From Streptomyces erythrochromogenes (GTDB lineage Bacteria > Actinomycetota > Actinomycetes > Streptomycetales > Streptomycetaceae): DNA of 64,000 nt. The DNA is taken from NCBI RefSeq assembly GCF_036170895.1, contig NZ_CP108036.1:3410001-3474000 (forward strand), read 5' to 3'. The notes below the pieces were generated by a model that was not told where the DNA came from, ran no database searches, and worked only from the letters and a program-made list of their open reading frames with translations. How positions within the stretch are numbered: the first letter of the stretch is position 1; every line of letters starts with the position of its first letter. This document shows, in pieces, positions 54,779 to 64,000 of the stretch. Both the position numbers and the translations under genes were made by a program.

Positions 54779-55390
54779 TCAGCGGACGAGACCCCAGCGG
54801 AAGCCGAGCGCCACGGCGTGCGCGCGGTCCGAGGCGCCGAGCTTCTTGAACAGCCGACGGGCGTGCGTCTTGACCGTGTCCTCGGAGAGGAAGAGCTCGC
54901 GCCCGATCTCCGCGTTGGACCGGCCGTGGCTCATGCCCTCCAGCACCTGGATCTCGCGCGCGGTGAGGGTGGGCGCGGCGCCCATCTCGGCGGAGCGGAG
55001 CCGGCGCGGGGCCAGTCGCCAGGTCGGGTCGGCGAGGGCCTGGGTGACCGTGGCCCGCAGCTCGGCGCGCGAGGCGTCCTTGTGCAGGTAGCCGCGGGCG
55101 CCGGCGGCGACCGCGAGGGCCACGCCGTCCAGGTCCTCGGCGACCGTCAGCATGATGATGCGGGCGCCGGGGTCGGCCGAGAGGAGGCGGCGGACCGTCT
55201 CCACACCGCCGAGCCCGGGCATCCGAACATCCATCAGGATCAGGTCGGAGCGGTCGGCACCCCAGCGGCGGAGGACTTCCTCGCCGTTGGCAGCCGTCGT
55301 CACACGCTCGACGCCGGGCACGGTGGCAACCGCGCGACGGAGCGCCTCTCGGGCAAGCGGGGAGTCGTCGCAGACGAGGACGGATGTCAT
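54779..55390 (-). CDS. bldM: developmental response regulator BldM
   Basis: 203 aa from ATG 55390, exactly the usual BldM length. The receiver domain has VCDDSPLAREALRRAV and D54 in ILMDVRMPGLGG; the LuxR-type helix-turn-helix reads LTAREIQVLEGMSHGRSNAE then LSEDTVKTHARRLFKKLG. BldM is an orphan atypical regulator: as a homodimer it controls early aerial growth genes and with WhiI it controls late sporulation genes. It is divergent from whiD, with a BldN-type promoter in the spacer. No kinase gene is adjacent, as expected. Confidence 0.97.
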   Translation of the reverse strand: MTSVLVCDDSPLAREALRRAVATVPGVERVTTAANGEEVLRRWGADRSDLILMDVRMPGLGGVETVRRLLSADPGARIIMLTVAEDLDGVALAVAAGARGYLHKDASRAELRATVTQALADPTWRLAPRRLRSAEMGAAPTLTAREIQVLEGMSHGRSNAEIGRELFLSEDTVKTHARRLFKKLGASDRAHAVALGFRWGLVR

Positions 55391-55516
55391 GACCGCCCTC
55401 CGCAGCTGCTGATGCGCGTCACCTTGAGCCTCCAGGCTGGTACGTATCGTCACCTGTGCGGTCGATGCTCCCGGACACCTGTCCGAGAACTTGTGGGTTC
55501 AACCGCCTTCGCACTC

Positions 55517-55544
55517 TCAACGATGGTCACTCGAAAGAGTTACG
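55517..55544 (-). promoter_or_regulatory. candidate BldN-dependent bldM promoter with overlapping BldD-like box
   Basis: On the complementary strand CGTAAC (55539-55544) and CGTTGA (55517-55522) are 16 bp apart, the pattern I recall for the ECF sigma factor BldN at bldM promoter 1. TCACTC-gaaa-GAGTTA (55527-55542) overlaps the -35 and spacer. Its halves match the BldD half sites TNACNC/GNGTNA, but with a wider gap than the consensus. The rest of the 389-bp spacer (55391-55779) should hold further bldM and whiD promoters; TAGATT at 55675-55680 is a possible whiD -10. Confidence 0.55.
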
Positions 55545-55779
55545 GGTCGGACGGACACCTTCGGCACTCTACGTGAGGAAGCGATCACTGCGGTGGAGGC
55601 GCAAGCGGCCTGTCCTCCATCTGGAGCTATGCCCTATTTGGCGGCTTTCCTTCCGTTTGGCACGTGTCTGAGGCTAGATTCCCAATGAGTCATATTTACA
55701 TCTACTCCGACAGTAGGTGTGGAGACCCTTGGAGACATGGACCGTATCCGCCTCAGTACCGGCACCAAGAGGACTACCA

Positions 55780-56106
55780 ATGGCAGATTTCTCCCGCCTC
55801 CCCGGACCGAACGCCGACCTCTGGGACTGGCAGCTGCTAGCCGCCTGCCGCGGGGTCGACAGCTCCCTCTTCTTCCACCCGGAGGGCGAGCGGGGCGCGG
55901 CCAGGAGCGCGCGCGAGGCCTCGGCTAAAGAGGTCTGCATGCGATGCCCGGTTCGTTCGGAATGCGCCGCGCACGCACTCGCCGTCCGTGAGCCCTACGG
56001 AGTGTGGGGCGGCCTCACCGAGGACGAACGCGAGGAACTGATGGGCCGCGCCCGGCACCGACTCATCCCCGCGTCGAGTGCGATCGGACCGACCGCGCCG
56101 CACTGA
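55780..56106 (+). CDS. whiD: WhiB-like iron-sulfur regulator WhiD
   Basis: 108 aa from ATG 55780 with AAGAGGA upstream. The four cluster ligands are C23 (AACRG), C53, C56 and C62 (CMRCPVRSEC), followed by the G[V/I]WGG turn in YGVWGGLTEDERE. WhiD binds a 4Fe-4S cluster, interacts with the principal sigma factor and is needed for spore wall maturation and septation. The divergent bldM neighbour and sequence (PGPNADLWDWQLLAACRG) match whiD. M. tuberculosis WhiB3 is the orthologue in a similar gene order. Confidence 0.96.
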   Translation: MADFSRLPGPNADLWDWQLLAACRGVDSSLFFHPEGERGAARSAREASAKEVCMRCPVRSECAAHALAVREPYGVWGGLTEDEREELMGRARHRLIPASSAIGPTAPH

Positions 56107-56259
56107 GAGCCGACCGAACGACGGAAGGAACGTTTCCTCTGCGCCACCTGCACGCCGGGCGTGTCGCCGCCCGGCCCGGGTTTCACACGTTCGGCCGTAC
56201 GCGTGCCCCGCGCGTGCGGCCGGTAGCCGCGCACGGCCGGCTCGTGCTCCTGCGGGCGG

Positions 56260-57159
56260 TCAGCGCGTGGCCGCGCGCTCCAGCTCGGCCAGGGTCGCGG
56301 CCACGGCCGGCACCCGGGCCAGGTCGGGCAGGGTCAGCGCCACGACCTCCCGCTCGACGGCCGGCTCCACGACGAGCGTGCTGACGCCCTTGGCCCGTAC
56401 GGACTCCACCGCGAGCTCCGGCAGTACCGCCACGCCCAGCCCCGCGCCGACCAGGCCGACCACCGCCGGATAGTCGTCGGTGGCGAAGTCGATGCGCGGG
56501 GTGAATCCCGCGTCCTCGCACACCTCCACCAGATGGCGGCGGCAGCGCGGGCAGCCCGCGATCCAGGGCTCGTCGGCCAGCTCCGCCATGCCCACGCGCT
56601 CCGCCCCGGCCAGCGCGTGCCCCTCGGGGACCAGCCCCACGAGCCGGTCGGTCAGCAGCGGCCGCACCACGAGGTCCTCCCACTCGGCCGCGGATCCGGC
56701 GGACCCGCCGTAGCGGAAGGCCAGTGCCAGATCGCAGTCGCCCTCGCGCAGCATCTCCACGGACCGCGGCGGCTCGGCCTCGACCAGCGAGATACGGGTT
56801 CCGGGGTGCTCGGCACGCATCGCCGCGAGCGCGGTCGGCACCAGGGTGGAGCTGCCGCTGGGGAAGGACACGAGCCGTACCCGGCCCGCGCGCAGCCCGG
56901 CGATGGCCGCGACCTCCTCCTCGGCGGCGGTCAGCCCGGCCAGGATCCCGGCGGCATGCCGGACCAGGGCCTCCCCGGCCTGGGTCAGCCGCATCTCGCG
57001 GCCGGTGCGGATGAGCAGTGGGGTGCCGGCCGACTGCTCCAGCGCCTTCATCTGCTGGGAGACGGCGGGCTGGGTGCAGCCGAGTTCGCGCGCGGCGGCG
57101 GAGAAGGATCCGGTCCCGGCTACGGCGCGCAGTACCCGGAGATGACGTGCCTCGATCAC
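56260..57159 (-). CDS. LysR-family transcriptional regulator
   Basis: 299 aa from GTG 57159. The N-terminal winged helix-turn-helix is typical: LRVLRAVAGTGSFSAAAREL then CTQPAVSQQMKALEQSAG. The C-terminal co-inducer domain has two lobes (VRLVSFPSGSSTLVPTALAA, VVGLVGAGLGVAVLPELAV). It is divergent from the MOSC gene, the most likely target, with only 79 bp between them. The inducer is unknown. Confidence 0.92.
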   Translation of the reverse strand: MIEARHLRVLRAVAGTGSFSAAARELGCTQPAVSQQMKALEQSAGTPLLIRTGREMRLTQAGEALVRHAAGILAGLTAAEEEVAAIAGLRAGRVRLVSFPSGSSTLVPTALAAMRAEHPGTRISLVEAEPPRSVEMLREGDCDLALAFRYGGSAGSAAEWEDLVVRPLLTDRLVGLVPEGHALAGAERVGMAELADEPWIAGCPRCRRHLVEVCEDAGFTPRIDFATDDYPAVVGLVGAGLGVAVLPELAVESVRAKGVSTLVVEPAVEREVVALTLPDLARVPAVAATLAELERAATR

Positions 57160-57238
57160 CCTTCGAGCATAAGGCCCTCTTTGACCGTCGCGCGAATACC
57201 TCTGTGACGCTTTGGGGCCGCCCGGTTAGCCTGTGCCC

Positions 57239-57934
57239 ATGGGTCCCATGCATCTGATCTCCGTGAACGTCGGCACCGCCACGCCTTCCGAGTACACCGA
57301 CGCGGAGAGCGGGGTGACGGGCATCGGCAAGCGCCCCGTCCCCGGCCCGGTCCGCGTCTTCGCCCCCGGCGACAAGGCCAGCGGCCTCGGCAGCGGCCTG
57401 GAGGGCGACGCCATCTGCAACCGGCGCCACCACGGCGGCGACCACCAGGCCGTCTACGCGTACGCCCGCGAGGACCTGGACCTGTGGGAGCGGGAGCTGG
57501 GCCGCGAGCTGCCCGGCGGGCTCTTCGGCGAGAACTTCACGACGTCCGGCATCGACCTGAACACCGCACGGCTCGGCGACCGCTGGCGGGTCGGCGCGGA
57601 CCTCGTCCTCGAAGTGGCCTCGGCCCGCATCCCGTGCCGCACCTTCCAGGGGGCGCTGGGCGAGGCGGGCTGGGTCAGGCGGTTCACCCAGGAGGCCCGG
57701 CCGGGCGCGTACCTCCGGGTGATCCAGGAGGGTTCCGTCTCCCCCGGCGACAGCATCGAGATCATCCACCGGCCGGACCACGACGTGACGGTGCAGCTCT
57801 GGTTCCGCGCCTTCACCACCGAGCGCACGCTGCTGCCCAGCACCCTGGCCGCGGGTGCGGCGATGGAGCCCGAGGCGCACGAGACCGTGCGCCGGTACGT
57901 GGAGAAGTACGGGACCGGGGCCGGGGCGCGATAA
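57239..57934 (+). CDS. MOSC-domain protein (YiiM-like)
   Basis: 231 aa from ATG 57239, chosen because TAGCCT (57227-57232) lies 6 nt upstream and GTGACG 17 bp before that, predicting a leaderless mRNA; GTG 57233 and ATG 57248 are alternatives. MOSC features are GDAICNRRHHGGDHQAVYAY, LFGENFTTSGIDL and the conserved Cys region ARIPCRTFQGALG. YiiM-type proteins reduce N-hydroxylated bases and other compounds with a molybdenum cofactor and a partner reductase. No partner is adjacent. Divergent LysR control is likely. Confidence 0.9.
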   Translation: MGPMHLISVNVGTATPSEYTDAESGVTGIGKRPVPGPVRVFAPGDKASGLGSGLEGDAICNRRHHGGDHQAVYAYAREDLDLWERELGRELPGGLFGENFTTSGIDLNTARLGDRWRVGADLVLEVASARIPCRTFQGALGEAGWVRRFTQEARPGAYLRVIQEGSVSPGDSIEIIHRPDHDVTVQLWFRAFTTERTLLPSTLAAGAAMEPEAHETVRRYVEKYGTGAGAR

Positions 57935-57965
57935 CGCTGTCATCCGGGGCGGCTAGGTTGCGCCT

Positions 57966-58739
57966 ATGACGACTGCGTTGATTACGGGATCCACGGCGGG
58001 CATCGGCGCCGCCTTCGCCCGGCGGCTGGCCGCCCAGGGGCACAACCTCGTGCTGGTGGCGCGCGACGCCAGGCGCCTCGGCGAGCAGGCCACGGAGCTG
58101 CACGACCTGCACGGCATCGAGGCCGAGGTACTGGTCGCCGACCTGTCCACCGAGGGGGGCATCGCGTCGGTCGAGAAACGCCTCGGCGACCGCACCCACC
58201 CCGTGGACCTGCTGGTCAACAATGCGGGCTTCGGCAACAAGGGCCGCTACCTCGAGGTCTCCATGGCCGACGAGCTGACCATGCTCAAGGTGCACGTCGA
58301 GGCGGTGCTGCGGCTGACCTCGGCGGCATCGGAGTCGATGCGCTCGCGCGGCCGCGGCGGCGTGATCAACGTGGCCTCGGTGGCCGCCTTCGTACCCCGC
58401 GGCACGTACGGGGCCAGCAAGGCCTGGGTCGTGCAGTTCACCCAGGGCGCGGCGCGGGACATGGCGGGCTCCGGGGTCCGGCTGATGGCGCTGTGCCCCG
58501 GCTTCGTGCGGACGGAGTTCCACCAGCGCGCCGGCATGGGCACGGACAACATCCCCGGCTGGATGTGGCTGGACGCCGACAAGCTGGTGGCCGCGGCGCT
58601 GGCCGACCTGGCGCGCGGGAAGACGGTGTCCGTCCCGGACCCGCGGTACAAGGCGCTGATGGGCGTGGTGAAGCTGACGCCGCGCGGGCTGCTGGGCGGG
58701 GTGTCCTCGCGCACGGGCCGCAAGTACGGGCCCCAGTAG
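57966..58739 (+). CDS. short-chain dehydrogenase/reductase
   Basis: 257 aa from ATG 57966. Classical SDR motifs are present: TGSTAGIG for cofactor binding, NNAGFGNKG, the catalytic Ser in INVASVAAF, and YGASK with the Tyr/Lys pair. TAGGTT (57954-57959) ends 6 nt before the ATG, so the message may be leaderless or the gene may be read from the MOSC promoter 31 bp upstream. The substrate cannot be inferred. An Arg/Asp at VLVARDARRL favours NADP(H). Confidence 0.9.
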   Translation: MTTALITGSTAGIGAAFARRLAAQGHNLVLVARDARRLGEQATELHDLHGIEAEVLVADLSTEGGIASVEKRLGDRTHPVDLLVNNAGFGNKGRYLEVSMADELTMLKVHVEAVLRLTSAASESMRSRGRGGVINVASVAAFVPRGTYGASKAWVVQFTQGAARDMAGSGVRLMALCPGFVRTEFHQRAGMGTDNIPGWMWLDADKLVAAALADLARGKTVSVPDPRYKALMGVVKLTPRGLLGGVSSRTGRKYGPQ

Positions 58740-58846
58740 CGTTCGTGACCCGCCGGTAAGCCTCCGTCGAAGCCCCCACCGAAACCGCCAAACGGGCGAA
58801 CTCTCCCTAAACTGGACATGTCCCATCTCCAGAGGGAGGCGACGCG

Positions 58847-59557
58847 ATGACATTCGTACAAGTGATCGATTACGAGACGACGCGGTTCGATGAGATGAAC
58901 GCGCTCATCGACCGCTGGGCGGAACAGAGCAGCGGCAGGCGCACCGCCACGCACACGATGATCGGCCAGGACCGCGAGGCCCGGAACCACTACGTGGACA
59001 TGGTGGAATTCGCTTCGTACGAGGAGGCGATGAGGAACTCTCAGCTCCCCGAGACGGACCGGATGTTCCAGGAGATGGTGTCCCTCTGCGAGGGGATGCC
59101 GAAGTTCATGAACCTCGACGTCGTCCGCGACGAGCACCTCAACAAGCAGCTCGCGAACCGGGTGTTCCAGGAAGCCGCCATGGCCGGCGACATGAGCGTC
59201 CTCGACGAGTGCTTCGCGGTGAACTACATCGACCACGACGCCAGCAAGGAGGAGTCCACCGTCATCGGACGCGAGGGCATGCGCTCGGACATGGAGACGT
59301 GGCGCGCGGCCTTCGACATGACCTTCGAGCCGACGGCCCAGGTGGCCGAGGGCGACATGGTCACGACGGTGTGGAACTGGCGCGGCGCCCACAAGGGAGA
59401 GTTCATGGGGGTCGCACCGACCGGGAAGACGTACGAGATGTCCGGGACGACGACCTTCCGGTGCCAGGACGGAGAGATCACCGAGGGCTGGTGGCACTAC
59501 AACCCCGGAGCCCTGCAACGCCAGATGGGCGGGACCGGAACGCCCTACGGAACCTGA
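58847..59557 (+). CDS. SnoaL-like ester cyclase/NTF2 protein with N-terminal ferredoxin-like domain
   Basis: 236 aa from ATG 58847 with AGAGGGAGG upstream. Residues 1-95 resemble a dimeric alpha/beta barrel or monooxygenase-like domain (VQVIDYETTRFDEMNALIDR, HYVDMVEFASYEEAMRNSQL). Residues about 105-225 are SnoaL-like NTF2 fold (CFAVNYIDHDASKEESTVIG, HKGEFMGVAPTGKTYEMSGT, DGEITEGWWHYN). SnoaL proteins cyclise or bind polyketides, but many members have general or unknown roles. The two-domain fusion is less common. It is a monocistronic gene ending at a terminator. Confidence 0.85.
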   Translation: MTFVQVIDYETTRFDEMNALIDRWAEQSSGRRTATHTMIGQDREARNHYVDMVEFASYEEAMRNSQLPETDRMFQEMVSLCEGMPKFMNLDVVRDEHLNKQLANRVFQEAAMAGDMSVLDECFAVNYIDHDASKEESTVIGREGMRSDMETWRAAFDMTFEPTAQVAEGDMVTTVWNWRGAHKGEFMGVAPTGKTYEMSGTTTFRCQDGEITEGWWHYNPGALQRQMGGTGTPYGT

Positions 59558-59571
59558 GGCCCGAACACGGG

Positions 59572-59607
59572 GAAGGCCCCGCTCCGCGACTGCGGAACGG
59601 GGCCTTC
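59572..59607. terminator. bidirectional terminator
   Basis: A 16-bp stem with one mismatch and a GACT loop separates the rightward SnoaL-like gene from the end of leftward groEL1. Confidence 0.85.
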
Positions 59608-59621
59608 GACGTGGAGCGCGA

Positions 59622-61259
<1,638 letters not shown>

Positions 61260-61287
61260 TCAGCCCTCTCGAAAACTCGGGTTTAAC

Positions 61288-61340
61288 GAGCTACGCCCCT
61301 CGCCGCCCGGCAATCAGCGGGGTGACCAGGGGCGTAGCTC
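61288..61340 (-). repeat. inverted repeat between groES and groEL1
   Basis: GAGCTACGCCCCT (61288-61300) and its exact complement (61328-61340) are separated by 27 nt. In the mRNA this gives a 13-bp stem just after the groES stop and 38 nt before the groEL1 start. It could partly terminate transcription or mark a processing site, yielding more groES than groEL1 message. Confidence 0.7.
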
Positions 61341-61362
61341 AAAGCAGTGCTGTGAAGCGAAA

Positions 61363-61671
61363 TTACTTCTCGACGATCGCGAGCACGTCGCGAGCCGAGA
61401 GGACGAGGTACTCCTCGCCGCTGTACTTCACTTCGGTGCCGCCGTACTTGCTGTACAGCACGATGTCGCCGACGGTGACGTCCAGCGGGAGACGCTGGCC
61501 GTCCTCGAAGCGACCCGGACCGACCGCGAGGACGACGCCCTCCTGGGGCTTCTCCTTCGCGGTGTCCGGGATGACCAGGCCGGAGGCCGTGGTCTGCTCG
61601 GCGTCGAGCGGCTGGACCACAATGCGGTCCTCAAGCGGCTTGATGGCAACCTTGGAGCTGGCGGTCGTCAC
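61363..61671 (-). CDS. groES: co-chaperonin GroES (Hsp10)
   Basis: 102 aa, normal length. [20 protein letters not shown] is the roof start, the mobile loop contains [17 protein letters not shown], and the chain ends with [14 protein letters not shown]. GroES caps GroEL during folding cycles. It is the first gene of the operon, 112 bp before groEL1. Heat-shock control by HrcA through the CIRCE sites is expected. Confidence 0.97.
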   Translation of the reverse strand: MTTASSKVAIKPLEDRIVVQPLDAEQTTASGLVIPDTAKEKPQEGVVLAVGPGRFEDGQRLPLDVTVGDIVLYSKYGGTEVKYSGEEYLVLSARDVLAIVEK

Positions 61672-61767
61672 GATCCGACCTCCCCCTTCGGAGATCCGGG
61701 GTTAACTGTCTGAGGTGGCGACCAGGTCGATCCGTCGTCGCGGGTGCCGGACCTGCCTGTCGCTGTG

Positions 61768-61794
61768 TTGGCACTCACCTGGGGTGAGTGCCAG
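61768..61794. promoter_or_regulatory. CIRCE operator 1 (HrcA site)
   Basis: TTGGCACTC and GAGTGCCAG are separated by 9 bp, close to the CIRCE consensus TTAGCACTC-N9-GAGTGCTAA. It lies just downstream of the predicted groES transcription start. Confidence 0.9.
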
Positions 61795-61799
61795 GTGCG

Positions 61800-61829
61800 A
61801 GACTATTCCGGCGATTAGCACTCGGTCAA
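61800..61829 (-). promoter_or_regulatory. groES-groEL1 promoter
   Basis: On the complementary strand TTGACC (61824-61829) and TAGTCT (61800-61805) are 18 bp apart. The -35 falls in the centre of CIRCE 2, and the start near 61793 falls in CIRCE 1, so HrcA would block both ends of the promoter. Confidence 0.7.
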
Positions 61830-61841
61830 GCGGAGTGCCAA
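61815..61841. promoter_or_regulatory. CIRCE operator 2 (HrcA site)
   Basis: TTAGCACTC, 9 bp, GAGTGCCAA: one base from the perfect consensus. It overlaps the -35 of the groES promoter. Confidence 0.95.
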
Positions 61842-61930
61842 TTCCCGACCCCCGGGCGTTGCGCGGAGCCCGACCCGATCCCCGAAAACTCCCTTACGCG
61901 CACACGTTCGAGATCAGTACTGTCCCGGAC

Positions 61931-62380
61931 ATGACCAGGACAAACTCCGGTGTGCGGTGGGTGCACGCCGTCCCGATCGCCATCGGGCTCGCCGTAGGGA
62001 TCTGGATGTTCCACGCGGCCGTACCGCGGCTCATCACCCAGCTGACGGGTGTGGACGGCAGGTTCAGCGCGGAGCGGTGCGTGTGGGGTGAGCCGGATTC
62101 CGATGGGGACCGCACGATGACGTGCGCGGGATCCTTCACCGCCGCCGACGGATCGTTCACCCTCCCCGGGATCAGGATCGACGGCGTCTTCGACGAGCGG
62201 CCGCAGGCGCCGGTGGCCGCCCGCGTCAGCGGACCCGAGGCCGACCAGGCCGTACAGATGAGCATCCTCACCTCCCTCGCGCCCATGGGCCTGGGCCTGA
62301 CCGCCTTCGCCTTCCCGGCCTGGGCGTTGACGGCAGCCGCCCGCGACATCCTGTCCCCTGCGAGGCGCTCGGCAGCGTGA
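61931..62380 (+). CDS. small two-helix membrane protein
   Basis: 149 aa from ATG 61931. TACTGT (61918-61923) ends 7 nt before the ATG and no ribosome site is present, pointing to a leaderless mRNA. Helices are VHAVPIAIGLAVGIWMF near the N-terminus and SLAPMGLGLTAFAFPAWALT near the C-terminus, with a soluble loop of about 85 residues between them that has two Cys (ERCVWGEP, MTCAGSF), likely an external disulfide. No family is recognised. It is divergent from groES. Confidence 0.82.
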   Translation: MTRTNSGVRWVHAVPIAIGLAVGIWMFHAAVPRLITQLTGVDGRFSAERCVWGEPDSDGDRTMTCAGSFTAADGSFTLPGIRIDGVFDERPQAPVAARVSGPEADQAVQMSILTSLAPMGLGLTAFAFPAWALTAAARDILSPARRSAA

Positions 62381-62746
62381 ATCCGCCCCGTTCCCGCACG
62401 AGGGCCTGCTCGGCCCCTGCGGGTACGCCACGCCACCGCTCCGAAACAGGGGCATCCCCCTGCGTGTCCGCGGCCGAGGGGAGTGGGGACGTGCCGGGGT
62501 GTCCCCGCAGGACGAGCGCGCGACCACCGGGTACGGCCGAGACACCCCGCACGCGCCGAGCCGAGGAGACACTCCGGCGGCGGCCCCGCTCCCCGACCGG
62601 ACCGACCCCGCCGCGCCGCCCGCAGGGCACCCCGCGCCACGGACCGACCGATCCGACCCGGCCGAGCCGGAACGAGCCGCACCGCCGAGCCGCCCGCAGG
62701 GCCGCCCGCAGGACACCCGGTTCGGGCGGTATGTGACGCTTGAGCC
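62381..62746. other. 366-bp spacer without a recognised gene
   Basis: This spacer lies between the small membrane gene and the OmpR regulator. It is very GC-rich, with CGCCCGCAGG occurring several times (about 62620, 62691 and 62704). I see no credible gene or clean hairpin. The regulator promoter may be near 62705-62735, where TATGTG lies 11 nt before the GTG start. Confidence 0.45.
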
Positions 62747-63427
62747 GTGCGCATCCTCGTGGTCGAAGACGAAGAGAACCTCGCCGAGTCCCTGCGGTGC
62801 GGCCTGTCCGCCGACGGACACCTGGTCGACGTCGCGCACGACGGCCACCGCGGCCTGGACCTCGCCCTCGCCGGCGGCCCGTACGACGTCGTCCTGCTCG
62901 ACCTGATGCTCCCGGGTCCCGGCGGCCACGCCATCTGCACCCGCATGCGCTCCCACGGCGACACCACCCCCGTCCTGATGCTCACCGCCAAGGACGGCGA
63001 GTACGACGAGGCCGAGGGGCTGGACGCCGGCGCCGACGACTACCTCACCAAGCCGTTCTCCTTCGTGGTCCTGGCCGCCCGGATCCGGGCGCTCGCCCGC
63101 CGCGCCGGAGCCTGCGACCGCGGCACCCTGCAGGCCGGCGACCTCGTCCTGGACCCGCGCGGCCGCCGCTGCCGCCGCGGCGACCGGGACATCGAGCTCA
63201 CCGCCCGCGAACTCGGCGTACTCGCCTGCCTGATGGAGCAGCCCGGCCGCGCCGTCGCCAAGCAGGACATCCTGGACGAGGTCTGGGACACCCCGCAGGA
63301 CATCGACCCGAACATCGTCGAGGTGTACGTCTCCTCGCTGCGCAAGAAGATCGACGCCCCCTTCGGCCGCCGCTCCATCCGCACCGTCCACGGCACCGGC
63401 TACCGGATGGCCCCCGACGGTGGCTAG
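62747..63427 (+). CDS. OmpR/PhoB-family response regulator
   Basis: 226 aa from GTG 62747 (VRILVVEDEENLAESLRCGL). The receiver domain has VVEDEE, the phospho-acceptor Asp in VVLLDLMLPGPGG and the conserved Lys in YLTKPFSF. The winged helix DNA-binding domain has ELTARELGVLACLMEQPGRA, IDPNIVEVYVSSLRKKID and RTVHGTGYRM. It overlaps the kinase gene by 8 bp, so the pair is co-translated. The signal is unknown. Confidence 0.95.
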   Translation: MRILVVEDEENLAESLRCGLSADGHLVDVAHDGHRGLDLALAGGPYDVVLLDLMLPGPGGHAICTRMRSHGDTTPVLMLTAKDGEYDEAEGLDAGADDYLTKPFSFVVLAARIRALARRAGACDRGTLQAGDLVLDPRGRRCRRGDRDIELTARELGVLACLMEQPGRAVAKQDILDEVWDTPQDIDPNIVEVYVSSLRKKIDAPFGRRSIRTVHGTGYRMAPDGG

Positions 63428-64000
63428 CCGACCCGGGATCCGGGCGCGCACCGCCGCGGCCGCAGCCCTCGCCATGGCCGCGGTACTGGCCGCCGGCGGG
63501 CTGTGGCTGCACTCCCTGCTGCGGGCCAACCTCCTCGACAACACCACCGGCCGCACCGAACTCGCCGCCCTCAGGGCCGCCGCCCAGCTCGACGCCCGGA
63601 CCCCGCCGCCGCCCGGCGGGCGGCTGCCCGCCCCCGAGAACGGCGTGGACCTGGTCCTCGTACGGGACGCAGCCGGCCGGACCGTCGCCGCGACCGGCGG
63701 CGACCCGCGGCACACCCCCGACCTGGACGGCGCGCCGCACCCCGGCCCCGGGGAGGACTCCCGCTCGGCCGTACTCCCGCCCGAGCACCCCGGCGGGCAC
63801 CGGCGCGCGGTGGTCGCCGTCGCGGCGCCCGGAGGGCACACGGTGTACGCAATGACCGTGCTCGGCGACGTCGACGACGCGACCCGGGCCGTCGCCGCCG
63901 GACTGCTGGCGGGCGCTCCCCCGCTGATCGGCTTCGCCGCGGCGCTGGCCTGGTGGGTGACCGGCCGCGCGCTGCGCCCGGTGGACGCCATCCGCACCGA
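63420..64000 (+). CDS. sensor histidine kinase, partial
   Basis: The frame starts at GTG 63420, overlapping the regulator stop, and is open to the right edge. It encodes a membrane helix (TAAAAALAMAAVLAAGGLWL), an outer sensor region of about 120 residues and a second helix (AGLLAGAPPLIGFAAALAWW) followed by the start of a HAMP domain (TGRALRPVDAIR). The HisKA and ATPase domains lie beyond the window. It should phosphorylate the adjacent OmpR-type regulator. Confidence 0.9.
   Translation, partial: MASRPGIRARTAAAAALAMAAVLAAGGLWLHSLLRANLLDNTTGRTELAALRAAAQLDARTPPPPGGRLPAPENGVDLVLVRDAAGRTVAATGGDPRHTPDLDGAPHPGPGEDSRSAVLPPEHPGGHRRAVVAVAAPGGHTVYAMTVLGDVDDATRAVAAGLLAGAPPLIGFAAALAWWVTGRALRPVDAIRT

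Overview
The window is very GC-rich chromosomal DNA with GTG starts, purine-rich ribosome sites and Streptomyces-type developmental genes (bldM, whiD, shbA), so it comes from a Streptomyces or a very close relative. From memory, gene order matches the S. coelicolor core region between groES/groEL1 and sucC/sucD (about SCO4761 to SCO4811) in reverse. I see no prophage, insertion sequence, CRISPR array, tRNA or rRNA; this is a conserved core segment, not an island.

Layout. 1-4.3 kb: end of a DUF6350 membrane protein, a hybrid XRE/sigma-like protein, and the succinyl-CoA ligase operon sucCD. 4.5-12.5 kb: a five-gene module, MoxR-type AAA ATPase, DUF5682 and VWA protein leftward and SWIM zinc-finger protein and DUF5691 rightward, around one divergent control region. 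It resembles E. coli yehL-yehM-yehP-yehQ, which has no settled function. 12.7-24 kb: icmB, a lipase, an M23 peptidase, pcrA, an ArsR regulator, an NlpC/P60 hydrolase, membrane proteins and an esterase. 23-28.4 kb: a two-component pair whose kinase carries a PspC domain, divergent from a PspC protein, then DoxX and membrane proteins. 28.5-37 kb: a degenerate class II aldolase-like protein, guaA, a chorismate mutase preceded by a Phe/Tyr leader peptide and terminator, a sortase-anchored LAATG surface protein, a GMC oxidoreductase and an aldehyde dehydrogenase.

37-44 kb: three membrane Ser/Thr kinases with related outer domains; the middle one is a pseudokinase split by a long Pro/Ala-rich insertion. 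44-51 kb: glpD, a nucleotide-sugar dehydrogenase homologue without its catalytic cysteine, membrane and TPR-like proteins and an M16-type peptidase. 51-56 kb: guaB3, guaB, then shbA (sigma factor for hrdB), bldM and whiD. 56-59.6 kb: LysR regulator, MOSC protein, SDR and a SnoaL-like protein. 59.6-61.9 kb: groES-groEL1 with two CIRCE operators. 61.9-64 kb: a small membrane protein and an OmpR-type two-component pair cut by the window edge.

Functional themes are central metabolism (sucCD, guaA/guaB/guaB3, glpD), cell-envelope building and sensing (M23, NlpC, kinases, sortase substrate), heat shock, and sporulation control. The most notable signals are the MoxR/DUF5682/VWA/SWIM/DUF5691 module, the attenuator-like leader of chorismate mutase, the pseudokinase in the kinase cluster, three enzyme-family proteins lacking key residues, and several promoters that appear to give leaderless mRNAs.
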